Shown here: piece after piece, positions 22,582-31,114 of the stretch
Layout of the letters: each line of letters opens with the position of its first letter
How positions within the stretch are numbered: the stretch's first letter is position 1
From: Candidatus Aminicenantota bacterium
Lineage (GTDB): Bacteria; Acidobacteriota; Aminicenantia; Aminicenantales; UBA4085
DNA length: 50,420 nucleotides
Reading direction: 5' to 3'
Assembly: GCA_016931595.1 (NCBI GenBank)
Contig: JAFGEN010000354.1
Span: 1-50,420, forward strand
Program-made: the position numbers and the translations under genes
Notes under the pieces: generated by a model
Seen by the model: the letters and a program-made list of their open reading frames with translations, nothing else
What the model was told of the DNA's origin: nothing
Databases searched by the model: none

Positions 22582-23211
22582 ATGTCGAAATCCGATGAGT
22601 TCCGCGAGATGCAGATTTCCAGCGGGCAGCTGGCGGCGGTGATCCTCGTCCTCCTGGCCCTTTGCGTCTTCATTTTTTACCTTGGGACGCGAGTTGGAAT
22701 GAAGAAGGCCGCCGCCTCTTCTCCCCCGGCTGCAACAAAGACCCAGGCCAAAGCCGACCCCTCGACGAAGTTCGCGCCGTCCATCTCCGAGCTGGCCGGC
22801 CAAATCCAGAAGCCGGCCGGCGCCGAAACCGCCAAACCGCAGACGCCGGTCCCGGAGAAATCGAAGACAACCGAATCAAAACCTTCCGTCAAAACGGAAC
22901 AGAATCCGGCCGCCGCGGTTAAAAAGCCGGCGGCCGCCGAACCCAAGCCGAAGACAGTCTCCCCTTCAGGGACCTACTACATTCAAGCCGGCGCCCTGGA
23001 TACGCGGGAGAAAGGGGAAACCCTGGCCCGGAGGATCGAAGGCCTGAGTTTCCGGGCCATCGTCCTGAATCCGCTGGCCGGCGACAGGAAACCGGTCTAC
23101 CGAGTTCGGGTCGGCCCCTACGAGACCAAAGAATCCGCAGAAACCGCCAGGGAAAAGCTGGCCGAAGCGCTCAAAAGAAAAACCACTGATTTCTTCCTCG
23201 TCAAGGGTTGA
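22582..23211 (+). CDS. SPOR-domain membrane protein
   Basis: From the ATG at 22582, nine bases after GGAGGA, the product has 209 residues. One membrane helix (about 17-38, AAVILVLLALCVFIFYLG) follows a short cytoplasmic tail. A long Pro/Ala/Lys/Thr-rich linker (about 45-130) spans the periplasm. The last 80 residues form a SPOR domain (TYYIQAGALDTREKGETLA ... VYRVRVGPYETKESAE). SPOR domains bind denuded glycan strands of septal peptidoglycan, so this is probably a FtsN/DedD-like division or wall-remodelling factor. It has a strong promoter and its own terminator. Confidence 0.9.
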   Translation: MSKSDEFREMQISSGQLAAVILVLLALCVFIFYLGTRVGMKKAAASSPPAATKTQAKADPSTKFAPSISELAGQIQKPAGAETAKPQTPVPEKSKTTESKPSVKTEQNPAAAVKKPAAAEPKPKTVSPSGTYYIQAGALDTREKGETLARRIEGLSFRAIVLNPLAGDRKPVYRVRVGPYETKESAETAREKLAEALKRKTTDFFLVKG

Positions 23212-23261
23212 GTCCGGCCTTCACGGTCCGGGCGTCATCCGGACTGACATTTATTTTTTTT
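23211..23261 (+). terminator. Intrinsic terminator of the SPOR-domain gene
   Basis: AGTCCGG (23211-23217) pairs with CCGGACT (23239-23245), with further GC pairing possible in the loop. A T-rich run follows (23250-23261). It starts at the last base of the stop codon. Confidence 0.65.
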
Positions 23262-23266
23262 CATTG

Positions 23267-23290
23267 CGAACCCTTTATGTCTACGGTTCG
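23267..23290 (+). promoter_or_regulatory. Inverted repeat upstream of padR-like gene
   Basis: CGAACC (23267-23272) and GGTTCG (23285-23290) are a perfect inverted repeat with a 12-bp centre, just before a TATATATATG stretch (23291-23300) and 25 bp before the PadR start. A weak TTGCGA (23264-23269) may be the -35. PadR proteins commonly repress their own operon, so this is a candidate operator. Confidence 0.4.
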
Positions 23291-23314
23291 TATATATATG
23301 TGCCCGGAGGCTTC

Positions 23315-23644
23315 ATGAGATTATTGACACGGACGGAAGAAATCATCCTGCTCGCAATCTGGCGCCTGGGCCATGATGCGTACGGGATCACGATCCGCGA
23401 TGAGGTCAATAAGACGACCGGAGAGGAATGGGGGCTGGGCGCGGTTTACCCCTTTCTCAGCCGCCTGCATAAAGCCGGATATGTCAGAACCCTGACCAGC
23501 TGTTCGACACCCGAGCGCGGCGGCCGGCATAAGATCATGTACCGGCTGACGGACTCCGGAAAAGAGGCTTTGGCCAAAATCCAACAGGTCAATGCCCGGG
23601 CCTGGGACGGCATTCCCGGTTTTATTTTCAAGAAATCCTCATGA
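23315..23644 (+). CDS. PadR-family transcriptional regulator
   Basis: The ATG at 23315 has CGGAGG four bases before it; a longer frame upstream has no ribosome site. The 109-residue product is a PadR winged helix: LTRTEEIILLAIWRLGHDAYGITIRDEV, then the recognition region AVYPFLSRLHKAGYV and a wing with GGRHKIMYRLTDSGKEAL. It is of the short type with a minimal dimerisation helix. PadR genes of this kind sit directly before prefixed MacB/FtsX permeases in Acidobacteria-like genomes, as here with an ATGA overlap. It likely represses its operon until a signal, often a toxic compound, is bound. Confidence 0.9.
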   Translation: MRLLTRTEEIILLAIWRLGHDAYGITIRDEVNKTTGEEWGLGAVYPFLSRLHKAGYVRTLTSCSTPERGGRHKIMYRLTDSGKEALAKIQQVNARAWDGIPGFIFKKSS

Positions 23645-26268
23645 GGGACCAGGCCCCGCCCCCCCGTCTCGCCCTCCGCTTGCTGGACCTCTTCAGCGGA
23701 TGGGAGGACGACTACGGGGCCGCCGGCGATTTCGAGGAATTCTTCCGCGCTGTGGCCGAAGAACGCGGGATTCGGGCGGCCCGGCGGGTCTGCTGGAAGC
23801 AGGTCCTGGCCGCACTCCCCGGATATGTCAGGAACACATTGATCTGGAGCGACGCCATGCTAAAAAATTATGTTCGCATCGCCCTCAGGAATTTGTGGAA
23901 ACACAAAGGCTATTCCTTCCTCAATATCGCCGGGTTGGCGGTTGGAATGGCCTGCGCTCTCTTCATTCTCCTCTGGATTCAGGACGAGATGAGCTTCGAC
24001 CGGTTCCACGCGAACGCGGGAACGCTTTTCCGGCTCGAGCAGGAGTCGGCGACCGGGCAGGGAAAATTCCGCCATTGGTCCATGCCCTATTCCCTGGGGC
24101 CGATCCTCAGGGACGAAATCCCGGAAATCGAGGATGCGGTCCGCCTGGCCGATCAAGACACCTTTTTCATCAGGTACGGGGATCACGCCTTCTATGAGAA
24201 CAAGGTCATGGCCGTCGACCCCCAGATATTGGAGATGTTCACTTTTCCGCTCTTGAAGGGCGACCCGGCCACGGCGCTCGAACGACCCGGTTCGCTGGTC
24301 GTCACCGAGGCGATGGCCGAAAAATATTTCGGCGACACCGACCCCATAGGAAAGACGGTGACCCTCAATGACGCCCATGATTTTATGGTCACCGGCGTGC
24401 TGAAGAATCTCCCGCAAAATTCGACCTTGTCGTTCGACATGCTCATCCCCTTCGATTTCATCAAGACCATCGGCCGTTACAACGACTCCCTGGTCAACAA
24501 CAACATTCCGACCTATATCCAGCTTCATCCCGGAAGCGACCCGGCCCTGGCCGGCGGGAAGATCACCCGGCTGGTCGGCGAACGAACCCTGACCTCCATC
24601 CGAGCCGACCCGGAAATGTCGAGTTATTTCGACAGCCATCCCGAAATCCGCGGCCAGTTTGAATCCCGGACGTTCCTCCTCATGCCCCTCGTGGACATCA
24701 ATCTGTACGGAACCCGAATGGCGATTAAAAACATTTACACCTACGGAGCCCTGGCGGTCTTCGTCCTGCTGATCGCCTGCATCAACTTCATGAACCTGGC
24801 CACGGCCCGCTCGGCCAACCGGGCGAAAGAGATCGGGCTTCGGAAGGTCGTCGGAGCCCAACGCAAGAGCCTGATCGGCCAGTTTTACGGCGAATCCATC
24901 CTGACCGCTTTCCTGGCCGGCGCCTTCGCCCTCCTCCTGGTGACGCTCCTGCTTCCTGCGTTCAACGCTCTTTCCGGAAAATCGATGGCTCTTTCCGTTC
25001 TTGTCGGCGGAAAATTCGTCCTGGGGATGCTGGCCGTCACCCTGCTGACCGGGATCGTGGCCGGCAGCTATCCGGCGCTCTTTCTCTCCGCCTTCCAACC
25101 CGTCACCGTTCTCAACGGCCGCTTGCGGGGCGGGGCAAAAAGCGCTCTGTTCCGGAAAACCCTGGTTGTCCTCCAGTTCGGATTGTCGGTCTTTCTTCTG
25201 ATCGGAATGGGGGTTGTCTCCCGCCAGGTCGACTTCATGCGGAATAAAACGCTCGGTTACGACAAGGACCAGTTGATCTACCTGCCGATGCGCGGTCAAA
25301 CGGCCTCTTCCTACACCGTCTTCAAGGAACGCCTTCTCCAGAATCCCCGGGTTCTCGGGGTGACGGCGGCCCGGCATCCGCCGACGGGCATCTACGCGTC
25401 CGGCAACATCGCCGACTGGGACGGTCGAAACCCAAACCTGCGGTTCAGGATCAGCTTCGCCTCCGTCGACTTCGATTTTCCCGAAACAATGAAAATCGAA
25501 ATGGTCGCCGGGCGGGCGTTCTCGCGGGCGTTCGCGATGGACGTCGGGCGGGCCTTCATGGTCAACGAGGATGTCCCGAAGCTGATGGGGCTCGACGCCG
25601 CTTCGGCCGTGGGCCGAAGGTTCGCCTTCCGAGGGTATGAAGGAACGATCGTCGGGGTCATGAAGAACTTTCATTTTAAATCGGTCCGCGAGGCGATCGA
25701 GCCCCTGGCCGTCGTCGTCGACCCGCAGGATTTTCGCTATGCCGTCGTTCGGATCGCCGCGGGAGAGATCCCTGCCTCCCTGAACGACGTCCGGGCCGTC
25801 TGGCGCCAAACCTTTCCCCTCTTCCCGGTCGAGTATCGCTTCTTCGACGAGGATTTCGACCAGATGTACCGAAAGGATGAGCGGATGGGGACGATTCTAA
25901 AGGTGTTTTCAACCATGGCGATCCTGATCGCCTGCCTGGGATTATTCGGGCTGGCCTCCTACACCGCCGAACAGAGGACGAAGGAAATCGGCATCCGTAA
26001 AATCATGGGCGCGACATCGCCGGGAATCGTCCTGCTTCTCTCGAAGGAGTTCGCCAAGTGGGTTCTGGCGGCCAATGTGATCGCCTGGCCGGTCGCCTAT
26101 TTCCTGATGAAAAATTGGCTCCGGGGATTCGCTTACAACTCCGGGATCTCCTGGTGGCTGTTCATCGCGGCCGGAGCAGGAACCCTGGCGATCGCCCTGC
26201 TGACCGTCAGTTTCCAGGCGCTCCGCGTCACCCAAACCCATCCCGCCCGGGCGTTGAAACACCAGTAA
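23641..26268 (+). CDS. MacB/FtsX-type ABC transporter permease with N-terminal prefix domain
   Basis: The 875-residue product starts in the ATGA overlap with the PadR gene. Residues 1-72 are an extra soluble domain (LALRLLDLFSGWEDDYGAAGDFEEFFRAV...) of the permease-prefix type. From residue 73 (MLKNYVRIALRNLWKHKGYSFLNI) it follows the duplicated MacB plan: one membrane helix, a large periplasmic domain, three helices with an FtsX domain (ARSANRAKEIGLRKVVGA), then a second copy ending with EQRTKEIGIRKIMGATS. Such proteins work with an ABC ATPase in mechanotransmission or efflux, but no ATPase gene is adjacent. It probably pairs with an ATPase encoded elsewhere. Confidence 0.9.
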   Translation: MRDQAPPPRLALRLLDLFSGWEDDYGAAGDFEEFFRAVAEERGIRAARRVCWKQVLAALPGYVRNTLIWSDAMLKNYVRIALRNLWKHKGYSFLNIAGLAVGMACALFILLWIQDEMSFDRFHANAGTLFRLEQESATGQGKFRHWSMPYSLGPILRDEIPEIEDAVRLADQDTFFIRYGDHAFYENKVMAVDPQILEMFTFPLLKGDPATALERPGSLVVTEAMAEKYFGDTDPIGKTVTLNDAHDFMVTGVLKNLPQNSTLSFDMLIPFDFIKTIGRYNDSLVNNNIPTYIQLHPGSDPALAGGKITRLVGERTLTSIRADPEMSSYFDSHPEIRGQFESRTFLLMPLVDINLYGTRMAIKNIYTYGALAVFVLLIACINFMNLATARSANRAKEIGLRKVVGAQRKSLIGQFYGESILTAFLAGAFALLLVTLLLPAFNALSGKSMALSVLVGGKFVLGMLAVTLLTGIVAGSYPALFLSAFQPVTVLNGRLRGGAKSALFRKTLVVLQFGLSVFLLIGMGVVSRQVDFMRNKTLGYDKDQLIYLPMRGQTASSYTVFKERLLQNPRVLGVTAARHPPTGIYASGNIADWDGRNPNLRFRISFASVDFDFPETMKIEMVAGRAFSRAFAMDVGRAFMVNEDVPKLMGLDAASAVGRRFAFRGYEGTIVGVMKNFHFKSVREAIEPLAVVVDPQDFRYAVVRIAAGEIPASLNDVRAVWRQTFPLFPVEYRFFDEDFDQMYRKDERMGTILKVFSTMAILIACLGLFGLASYTAEQRTKEIGIRKIMGATSPGIVLLLSKEFAKWVLAANVIAWPVAYFLMKNWLRGFAYNSGISWWLFIAAGAGTLAIALLTVSFQALRVTQTHPARALKHQ

Positions 26269-26298
26269 GGCTCCGGTCAAAGCGCAGTCGCCCGCGCC

Positions 26299-26327
26299 TT
26301 GACATCCTCCCAACCGGAACATATGCT
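26299..26327 (+). promoter_or_regulatory. Promoter of the Lnt-like gene and prfB
   Basis: TTGACA (26299-26304), 17 nt, TATGCT (26322-26327), with transcription predicted near 26334, 29 bp before the ATG. Confidence 0.65.
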
Positions 26328-26362
26328 TGTGATAGACTCAGACGGACCGTCCGTTATCAAAA

Positions 26363-27406
26363 ATGAACCTTAAACTTTATCACATTCTCGGAGCGGCGGC
26401 TTGCGGCCTCCTGACGGCCGCGGCCTTCACGAGCCTCGAGGCGATGTTCGTCGCCTGGATTTCGCTCATCCCGCTGTTTTTCCTCCTCTCCGGAAAGAAG
26501 CCGGGACAGGCGTCCCTTTTGGCCGGAACGGCCGGCCTGTTTTTTCACGGCCTCCTCCTCCATTGGCTGCCGTCGTGTCTCGCGCCGGTCGCGGTTTCGG
26601 CCGCGGCCTGGGCGGTTTTCGGGTTCGTTTTCTCCCTCATCGAAACGCGCCGCCCGTTCCCGGCCTTCATCGCCGCCCCTTTCCTTTGGGCCGGTTTGGA
26701 ATTCGCCCTGACTCTCGTCATGTCGGGCCGGGCCTGGGGAGCCCTGGGCCTCAGTCAGAGCCGGAACCTTCTCTTCATCCAGATGGCCGGGATCACGGGC
26801 GTGTTCGGCGTCTCGTTCATCCTGGTTTTATTCCAGGCTCTTTTTGTCGGGGCCATTCGGACCAGCATTCGGATGCCGTTCGTCGTCGGGATGGTCCTCC
26901 TCGTCCTGGTCCATCTCGGCGGCTTTCTCGTCCTGCAAAAACCGACACCGACGGTCGATTCGTTCGAGGCGGCCGCGTTCCAAGGCGAGGGCATCCCCGC
27001 TTCCGACGCCGCAACCGGTCTTCGCCGATTTCGAGGATTGGTCTTTGGCTCGCCGGCAGGACCGGACATCGCCGGTCCGGACCTTGTCCGGCGGCTCGTC
27101 GGCCGGGGAGCGTCTTTCCTGACCACGCACGGCGAGCCCGAAGCAAAACAAACCCGGGCGGCCGCTTCCGGACATCTCACCCAGGCCGTGTTCCGGGCCG
27201 TGGAAAACAGGCGGTCCGTGCTCCGGCTTGATGTTGGAAAGGGCTTCGGTGAAATCATCGACGCCTTCGGACGATCCGCAGCCTCGGTCATCCCCGGCGA
27301 CGACCTCACCTTCTATACCCGGCATGGCGACGTCTTCGCTCTTTTCTGCTTGACAATATCGGCCGGCTTCCTTATCCTCTCCTTTTTATTTATGAGGCGC
27401 CCATGA
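26363..27406 (+). CDS. Truncated apolipoprotein N-acyltransferase homologue lacking catalytic residues
   Basis: Lnt adds the third acyl chain to lipoproteins; family members have about 500 residues. This one has 347. Its first 195 residues match the Lnt membrane domain (FTSLEAMFVAWISLIPLFFL, GLEFALT, GAWxxLG-like WGALGLSQSRN, QMAGITGVFGVSFILV). The nitrilase domain starts (AAAFQGEG) but about 150 residues are then absent, including the catalytic Glu and Lys regions. The segment that should hold the Cys (ICYE-like) reads VFGSPAG. The C-terminal part (FRAVENRRSVLRLDVGKGFGEIIDAFGR) and the last membrane helix remain. The frame is intact, so it looks like a retained pseudoenzyme, not decay. It overlaps prfB by ATGA. 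Confidence 0.75.
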   Translation: MNLKLYHILGAAACGLLTAAAFTSLEAMFVAWISLIPLFFLLSGKKPGQASLLAGTAGLFFHGLLLHWLPSCLAPVAVSAAAWAVFGFVFSLIETRRPFPAFIAAPFLWAGLEFALTLVMSGRAWGALGLSQSRNLLFIQMAGITGVFGVSFILVLFQALFVGAIRTSIRMPFVVGMVLLVLVHLGGFLVLQKPTPTVDSFEAAAFQGEGIPASDAATGLRRFRGLVFGSPAGPDIAGPDLVRRLVGRGASFLTTHGEPEAKQTRAAASGHLTQAVFRAVENRRSVLRLDVGKGFGEIIDAFGRSAASVIPGDDLTFYTRHGDVFALFCLTISAGFLILSFLFMRRP

Positions 27407-28546
27407 GTCCGGAAGATTCGACATCCAGCCGCATAAGCGAGCTCGAGGCCCAGGTCCGCGAGGCCGAAGCCAAATTTGACGAGCTCCGAGGTTTTCTTTG
27501 ACCTTCCGGCCAAGAAGAGCCGCCTCGAAGCCCTGAACGCCGACCTCTCCAAGCCCGAAGTCTGGCAGGACCAGAAAAAATCCGTCTCCCTCCAGCAGGA
27601 AAAAAAGCGCCTCGACCGGGAAGTCGCCTTCCTGGCCGGCCTCTACCGGGACAAGGAGGAACTCGACGTTTTTCTCGAGCTGGCCCGCGAGGGCGAGCCG
27701 GTGATCTCCGACATAGAAAAAGGCCTGGAAGCGTTCGTTCATAAGCTCGAGGAGGCGGAGCTCGTGACGCTGTTTGACGAGGAAGACGACGCCCGAAACG
27801 CCATTCTCACCATCCACCCCGGGGCCGGCGGGACGGAATCCCAGGATTGGGCCCAGATCCTCTTCCGGATGTACTTAAGGTACGCCGAGCGGAAAGGATA
27901 CAAGGCCGAAATTCTCGACATGACGCCGGGGGAAGAAGCGGGCCTGAAAAGCGCCACCATCAGGATGGAGGGCGACTTCGTCTACGGCCACCTCAACCAG
28001 GAAATCGGCGTTCACCGGCTGGTCCGCATTTCCCCGTTCGACGCGGCCAAGCGGAGGCACACCTCGTTTGCCGCCGTCTTTGTCTATCCGGAAATCGATG
28101 AGGATGTCGAGGTCGAAATCAACCCCGATGACCTCAAGATCGATACCTACCGGGCCGGGGGCAAGGGCGGCCAGCACGTCAACACGACGGATTCGGCCGT
28201 CCGGATCACCCACGTCCCCACCGGCATCATCACCCAGTGCCAGAACGAGCGCTCCCAGCACAAAAACAAAGCCGCCGCCATGAAGGTCCTCAAGTCCCGT
28301 CTCTACGAGCTCGAGCGCCGGCGGAAGCGGGAAAAGATCGAGAAGCTCGAGGATGCCAAGACCGAGATCGCCTGGGGCAACCAGATCCGGTCCTATGTCC
28401 TCCACCCCTACCGGATGATCAAGGACACCCGGACCCGGATGGAGACGGGCGATACCGACAAAATTCTCGACGGCGGGCTGGACGATTTCATCAAGGCCGA
28501 GCTGGTCTATCGGAAACAACAGAAGCAGGCCGGCGCGGCCGGTTGA
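27403..28546 (+). CDS. prfB: Peptide chain release factor 2, with programmed +1 frameshift
   Basis: RF2 ends translation at UGA and UAA. The first 32 codons (27403-27498) run from the ATG to CTT and meet TGA at 27499. Translation continues after a +1 shift at 27500 (join 27403..27498, 27500..28546), giving 380 residues. The junction, ELRGFL then DLPAKKSRLEALN, matches the RF2 family exactly where E. coli shifts. The downstream part has the UGA-recognition SPF motif (RISPFDAAKRRHTS) and the GGQ motif (RAGGKGGQHVNTTDSAV) that triggers hydrolysis. It is coupled by ATGA to the Lnt-like gene, so prfB expression depends on that message. Confidence 0.96.
27488..27502 (+). other. prfB autoregulatory frameshift site
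   Basis: CTT-TGA-C (27496-27502) is the classical RF2 shift signal. GAGG (27488-27491) lies four bases before CTT and can act as the stimulating Shine-Dalgarno-like element, a little weaker and one base further away than in E. coli. When RF2 is scarce, ribosomes slip from CUU to UUU and read on; when plentiful, they stop at UGA. Confidence 0.92.
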
Positions 28547-28573
28547 ATACCGGCCTCAAGACCCGCGGTTCAT

Positions 28574-29377
28574 TCATTCCGGGCGTTTCACGCCGCGTTC
28601 CTTTTTCAGCGACTGCCAGGCCGATTCCATTTCCTCGAGGTTCGCCGTCCCCAAGGGCTTCCCTTTCTCGCGGAGGCGGTCCTCCAGGGCGGCGAAACGG
28701 CCGATAAACTTGGCGTTGGCCCGGCGAAGGGCCGTTTCGGGGTGAATCCCCAAGAGGCGGGCGGCGCAGGCTAGGGCGAAAAGACAATCCCCCATTTCCT
28801 CGGCCTGGCGGGCGGCGTCACCCTCGGCGATCGTCCGGTCAAGCTCGCCTAATTCCTCCCTCACCTTGTCCAGGGCCCCGGCCGCATCGGGCCAGTCGAA
28901 GCCGAAAGCGGCCGCCCGCTTTCCGATTTCGAAAGCGGCCTGAAGCGAGGGGGCGGTCGCCGGAATGCCGTCGAAGTGAGAGGCGCGGCTCTTTTCCTTC
29001 TTCTTCCGGAGGTTCCAGGCGTTCGTCACCTCGTCGGGAGTGCCGAGGCGCTCGCCTCCGTAGACGTGGGGATGGCGGCGGATCATCTTGTCGTTGATGC
29101 TTTCCAGGGCGTCCGAGACCGAAAACTCTCCCCGTTCCTCAAAGACCCGGGAGAGAAAGACCACCTCCATCAGGACGTCGCCCAACTCCTCGGCCGCGGC
29201 CGCAGGATCGTTTCGGTCCAGGGCGTCGATCGCCTCATGGACTTCCTCCAGAAAATAATCCTTGAGCGTTTTGACGGTCTGCTCCCTGTCCCAGGGGCAC
29301 CCATCAGGCCCGCGGAGGCGGGCCAGGATACCGACGAGCTCCTGGAATTTCTCTCCGGCTTGCTTGGAATCGATCAT
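28574..29377 (-). CDS. mazG: Nucleoside triphosphate pyrophosphohydrolase
   Basis: MazG hydrolyses (d)NTPs to monophosphates and removes damaged nucleotides. The start is the ATG at 29377, preceded by GAGGA at good spacing; an in-frame ATG at 29392 lacks this and would overlap the upstream gene. The 267-residue product has the two MazG helical domains of the long form. The first has PWDREQTVKTLKDYFLEEVHEAIDAL and EELGDVLMEVVF; the second has REELGELDRTIAEG and AEEMGDCLFALAC, giving both ExxE...ExxD metal sites. The linker HPHVYGGE is standard. It lies seven bases after the stop of the DUF4143 ATPase gene. Confidence 0.95.
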   Translation of the reverse strand: MIDSKQAGEKFQELVGILARLRGPDGCPWDREQTVKTLKDYFLEEVHEAIDALDRNDPAAAAEELGDVLMEVVFLSRVFEERGEFSVSDALESINDKMIRRHPHVYGGERLGTPDEVTNAWNLRKKKEKSRASHFDGIPATAPSLQAAFEIGKRAAAFGFDWPDAAGALDKVREELGELDRTIAEGDAARQAEEMGDCLFALACAARLLGIHPETALRRANAKFIGRFAALEDRLREKGKPLGTANLEEMESAWQSLKKERGVKRPE

Positions 29378-29384
29378 GGGGTCC

Positions 29385-30548
29385 TCACGCATGGAAGGTG
29401 CAAAGAAAATCCGCGAGGGAGAGCGCCTGAATGTTTTCCCGGAGAGGATAGGGCGACGCTACCGGGGCGACGACATAGGCCTTGTCGATACGCAGGTCAT
29501 CCAAGGCCCGCCGGAATCCTTCCCCGACGGCCGGCGCGGTCGAGGCTTTGAACTCGACCGCCGTTCTCGTCCGGCCCTTCTCCAGGATCAGGTCGATTTC
29601 GACGCCCGAAGAGGCGCGAAAAAAATAGCCGTCATGGCCGGGGAATGCCGCCAGGATATTTTCCAAGCCTAAGCCTTCCCAAGACGCTCCGAACATCGGG
29701 TGCCCCATGAGATCGTTGAAGCCCCGAATCCCCGAGAGACAATGCCAAAGGCCCGGATCTCGGAAATACAGCTTGGGCGACTTGACAATCCGCTTCTTTA
29801 AATTGGCATGATAAGGCTGAAGGAGACGGAAAATGTACGTCTGTTCCAGGATCTCGACATAATTCTGGATCGTGTGGTAGGAAAGTCCCAGCGATTCCCC
29901 CAGCTTCGAGAAATTCACAGTCTGGCCGTGGAAATGGGCGCACATCCGCCAGAGACGCTTCAGCCGGGGGCTGGGAACACGGAACCCCATTTGGGGAATA
30001 TCCTTTTCCACGAACGTCCGGATGAAGTTTTCCCTCCAGGCGAAGCTCTCCTCATCATTTTTCGCCAAAAAACTTCGGGGATAGCCGCCACGAAGCCAAT
30101 ATCTCTTGAACGCCCCTTTGTTTGGCCCCAAGACCTCCCCGGCCAGAAACGGCGTCAGCTCCAGGTAGGCGATCCGGCCGGCGAGGGATTCGGAGCTTCG
30201 GTTGATTAAATCCGGCGAGGCCGATCCAAGAAGAAGAACCTGTCCGTTGGTCCCTCGGCGGTCGAGAAGGCTTCTTAAGATGGGAAAGATCTTTGGAAGA
30301 CGCTGAATTTCGTCCAAACAGATGAGCCGGCCGACGTTGTACTCGAAAAAGAGCTCCGGCCTGCTCAGCTTATTGAGATCCTCGTCGCTTTCAAGGTCCA
30401 AGTAGAGGAAACCCGGCAGTCGACCGGCCAGCTTCTTAGCCAGGGTCGATTTGCCGCACTGGCGAGGTCCGAGGATGGCCACCGCCGGATTGGCCCGCAG
30501 GGCCGCAAGGACGCCCGTCTCGAGATTTCGCTCAATATAATCATGCAT
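29385..30548 (-). CDS. AAA+ ATPase with DUF4143 domain
   Basis: The 387-residue product has Walker A GPRQCGKST near residue 27, Walker B LICLDEIQRLP, and a sensor-like LLLGSAS. A winged-helix segment follows (FSKLGESLGLSYHTIQNYVEILEQTYI), then a C-terminal DUF4143 domain with GVEIDLILEKGRTRTAVEFKAS, a PD-(D/E)xK nuclease-like Asp...Glu-x-Lys set. These ATPases are widespread, patchily distributed and of unknown function, often single-gene mobile-like units in archaea and bacteria. A palindrome containing a -35 lies just upstream. It precedes mazG by seven bases, so the two may share a message although roles appear unrelated. Confidence 0.88.
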   Translation of the reverse strand: MHDYIERNLETGVLAALRANPAVAILGPRQCGKSTLAKKLAGRLPGFLYLDLESDEDLNKLSRPELFFEYNVGRLICLDEIQRLPKIFPILRSLLDRRGTNGQVLLLGSASPDLINRSSESLAGRIAYLELTPFLAGEVLGPNKGAFKRYWLRGGYPRSFLAKNDEESFAWRENFIRTFVEKDIPQMGFRVPSPRLKRLWRMCAHFHGQTVNFSKLGESLGLSYHTIQNYVEILEQTYIFRLLQPYHANLKKRIVKSPKLYFRDPGLWHCLSGIRGFNDLMGHPMFGASWEGLGLENILAAFPGHDGYFFRASSGVEIDLILEKGRTRTAVEFKASTAPAVGEGFRRALDDLRIDKAYVVAPVASPYPLRENIQALSLADFLCTFHA

Positions 30549-30568
30549 ATTAGAACCTTATCTTCTAT

Positions 30569-30583
30569 TTGACATAATGTCAA
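30569..30583 (-). promoter_or_regulatory. Palindromic TTGACA-TAA-TGTCAA before the DUF4143 ATPase
   Basis: The perfect inverted repeat supplies a consensus -35 on the minus strand (TTGACA, 30583-30578), with a weak TAAGGT 17 nt downstream as -10. The operator and -35 coincide, so a bound dimer would block transcription of the ATPase. Confidence 0.5.
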
Positions 30584-30736
30584 GGATTGACGAGATTAAC
30601 CTCGACCGTGTCTTCGCTGGTTATAATGCCTCGGCAAGCGTCCGGATGCGCCGCGGACGTTCGCGGGACTTCAGGCTTCAGGGATCCCCCGGCCGTCCTC
30701 CTCGATAAGGAGACGCAGGCCACCCCTCTGAAAAAC

Positions 30737-30765
30737 TTGAAATTCCCCCCGGCCCGGTCTATCAT
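30737..30765 (+). promoter_or_regulatory. Promoter of the DUF1844-ribF run
   Basis: TTGAAA (30737-30742), 17 nt, TATCAT (30760-30765). Start of transcription would fall near 30772, 27 bp before the ATG, with CAGGAG as ribosome site in the leader. The rest of the gap 30584-30736 shows nothing else I can name. Confidence 0.6.
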
Positions 30766-30798
30766 GTTCTTTCGCAACGAACAGGAGTCGAATCTCAT

Positions 30799-31110
30799 AT
30801 GCCCGAACATGACCCCAAGGAAGATGTGGACGGCGGAGCGGACAAACCGTTTCTCCCGCCCCTGGATTTCAGCTCGATCATCGCTCCGTTTTACACCCAG
30901 GCCCTGATCAAGCTCGGCCTGATCCCGGACCCGGTCAAGGGCGAGCCCGATGTGAATCTCCCCCTGGCCCGGCGCCTGGTCGACCTTCTCGACCTTCTGG
31001 CCGACCGGACCAAGGGCCGGCTGGAGCCGGAGGAGGAGAAATTTCTCGACTCCGTCCTCTCGCAACTCAAAATGCACTACCTCGAAAAATCCGAGGCCGT
31101 CAAGCTCTGA
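30799..31110 (+). CDS. DUF1844 family protein
   Basis: This 103-residue protein has an acidic N-terminus followed by FSSIIAPFYTQALIKLGLIPDPVKGEPDVNLPLARRLVDLLDLLADRT and EEEKFLDSVLSQLKMHYLE, the signature of DUF1844. It is all-helical and has no signal peptide or known catalytic motif. The family is widespread in Acidobacteria, Planctomycetes and Deltaproteobacteria-like groups and of unknown function. Five bases separate it from ribF. Confidence 0.85.
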   Translation: MPEHDPKEDVDGGADKPFLPPLDFSSIIAPFYTQALIKLGLIPDPVKGEPDVNLPLARRLVDLLDLLADRTKGRLEPEEEKFLDSVLSQLKMHYLEKSEAVKL

Positions 31111-31114
31111 ACCA

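Noticed and set aside
27496-27502. prfB as a frameshifted pseudogene or sequencing error
   Set aside because: The in-frame TGA sits in the classical CTT-TGA-C context at exactly the conserved position, and both parts match RF2.
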